Source: Desulfobacteraceae bacterium UBA2230
GTDB taxonomy: Bacteria > Desulfobacterota > Desulfobacteria > Desulfobacterales > Desulfosarcinaceae
NCBI GenBank assembly: GCA_002348005.1
Contig: DDYQ01000117.1
Coordinates: 2,680-9,222, forward strand
Reading direction: 5' to 3'
Length of the DNA: 6,543 nucleotides
Part shown: positions 6,123-6,543 of the stretch, piece by piece
Layout: each line of letters starts with the position of its first letter
Position numbering within the stretch: the first letter of the stretch is position 1
Program-made: the position numbers and the translations under genes
The notes under the pieces: model-generated
What the model saw: the letters and a program-made list of their open reading frames with translations, nothing else
What the model was told of the DNA's origin: nothing
The model's database searches: none

Positions 6123-6128
6123 CTCCTT
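6123..6128 (-). promoter_or_regulatory. Ribosome binding site of the nosL-like gene
   Basis: AAGGAG lies 6 nt before the ATG at 6116. It favours that ATG over the out-of-frame ATG at 6120, which would be only 2 nt from the site. Confidence 0.75.
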
Positions 6129-6175
6129 GCTTTTGTCATGAGCGAATCGTCCGGCGGTCGCACACGGTGACCACA

Positions 6176-6210
6176 GACTGCACAGGCGTTCGGCAGTTGA
6201 ATGTGCAGTC
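6176..6210. repeat. Perfect 9-bp inverted repeat upstream of the nosL-like gene
   Basis: GACTGCACA (6176-6184) and TGTGCAGTC (6202-6210) are exact complements separated by 17 nt. The pair lies 60-94 nt upstream of the nosL-like start codon in the divergent intergenic region. It may be an operator for a dimeric regulator or a leader hairpin. No clear promoter boxes were found around it on the minus strand. The rest of the 256-bp region 6117-6372 shows nothing else that I can name with confidence. Confidence 0.4.
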
Positions 6211-6305
6211 ATCGAAGCGACAGGATTGCCGAGGTACGGCGCAGCTTAAACATTTTCGGCGTCTGCTTCAAGCCGGAACTTAAAAAGATGGAGCTGTAGT
6301 TGGTG

Positions 6306-6332
6306 TTGATGCGCCTTGTGGTTTCATGTAAT
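6306..6332 (+). promoter_or_regulatory. Possible promoter of the right-edge gene
   Basis: TGTAAT (6327-6332) matches the -10 consensus at five of six bases. TTGATG (6306-6311) matches -35 at four of six, but the spacing is only 15 nt. It lies about 40 nt before the start codon at 6373. The short spacer makes this call weak. Confidence 0.25.
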
Positions 6333-6372
6333 CGTCGATTTGCCCCATCTTCCTTTATCCGTGAGGTAACGT

Positions 6373-6543
6373 ATGCATCGCAACCTGGCCTTCTTGCCCA
6401 TCTCGGAAAAGATCGAATGGCTCAAGCAGCATAACGCCGCCCACTCCAAAGCGTTCTGCTCGCCGGATCAGGAGTTGTCACGGCAGCTTTACCTTGCCCA
6501 ACACCCCACACGCATTGCAGCTTTTAAATGCATGGACGGCCGG
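6373..6543 (+). CDS. Partial protein with a CxDxR motif, 5' end only; possibly carbonic-anhydrase-like
   Basis: The first 57 codons of a gene that leaves the window. The ATG at 6373 follows GAGG with 6-nt spacing and the frame stays open to the edge. The visible part is a charged, helical-looking leader with no signal peptide (EKIEWLKQH at 12-20), then HPTRIAAFKCMDGR (44-57). A short hydrophobic beta-like stretch ending in C-x-D-x-R is how the zinc- and active-site motif of beta-type carbonic anhydrases begins, including the carboxysomal CsoSCA group. The second His/Cys pair those enzymes need would lie outside the window. The gene is real by start site and open frame; the family is only a suggestion. 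It diverges from the nosL-like operon. Confidence 0.65.
   Translation, partial: MHRNLAFLPISEKIEWLKQHNAAHSKAFCSPDQELSRQLYLAQHPTRIAAFKCMDGR

Overview
This is a 6.5 kb piece of a GC-rich bacterial chromosome with no rRNA, tRNA, CRISPR array or insertion sequence that I can see. The mix of genes fits an anaerobic or metal-respiring Desulfobacterota-like bacterium: a [4Fe-4S]-type dihydroxy-acid dehydratase, an XRE-cupin regulator, and a NosL-like protein with a dedicated ABC transporter but no nosZ in view. That placement is an inference from gene content and protein style, not from a marker gene.

Left part (1-2211). A leftward dihydroxy-acid dehydratase gene (ilvD), cut off by the window start, diverges from a rightward gene for an XRE helix-turn-helix/cupin regulator. 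The intergenic region of about 230 bp holds a near-perfect 35-bp palindrome that overlaps a plausible -10 element of the ilvD promoter. It also holds a nested hairpin in the leader of the regulator gene. This looks like a local switch in which the regulator senses a small molecule and controls ilvD, and perhaps itself.

Middle part (2331-6116). Five leftward genes are packed as one probable operon. In transcription order they encode: a NosL-like periplasmic protein with CPVCGM and FCGNGC motifs; a small one-pass membrane protein; an FtsX/MacB-type permease; its ATPase (TTG start); and a 343-residue polytopic membrane protein with CC and CPWC cysteine motifs. Spacings are a 33-nt gap, a 13-nt overlap, a 2-nt gap and a 4-nt ATGA overlap. 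NosL proteins bind Cu(I) and help mature nitrous oxide reductase, but neither nosZ nor nosDFY is in the window. The set therefore looks like a self-contained envelope metal (copper?) or thiol-handling machine, and it is the most interesting item here. A weak intrinsic terminator for this operon lies at 2219-2246, between it and the convergent regulator gene.

Right edge (6117-6543). A 256-bp divergent intergenic region carries a perfect 9-bp inverted repeat. It is followed by the first 57 codons of a rightward gene that runs off the window. The visible part ends in a CMDGR motif that recalls the CxDxR zinc/active-site motif of beta-type carbonic anhydrases, but too little is visible to name it.
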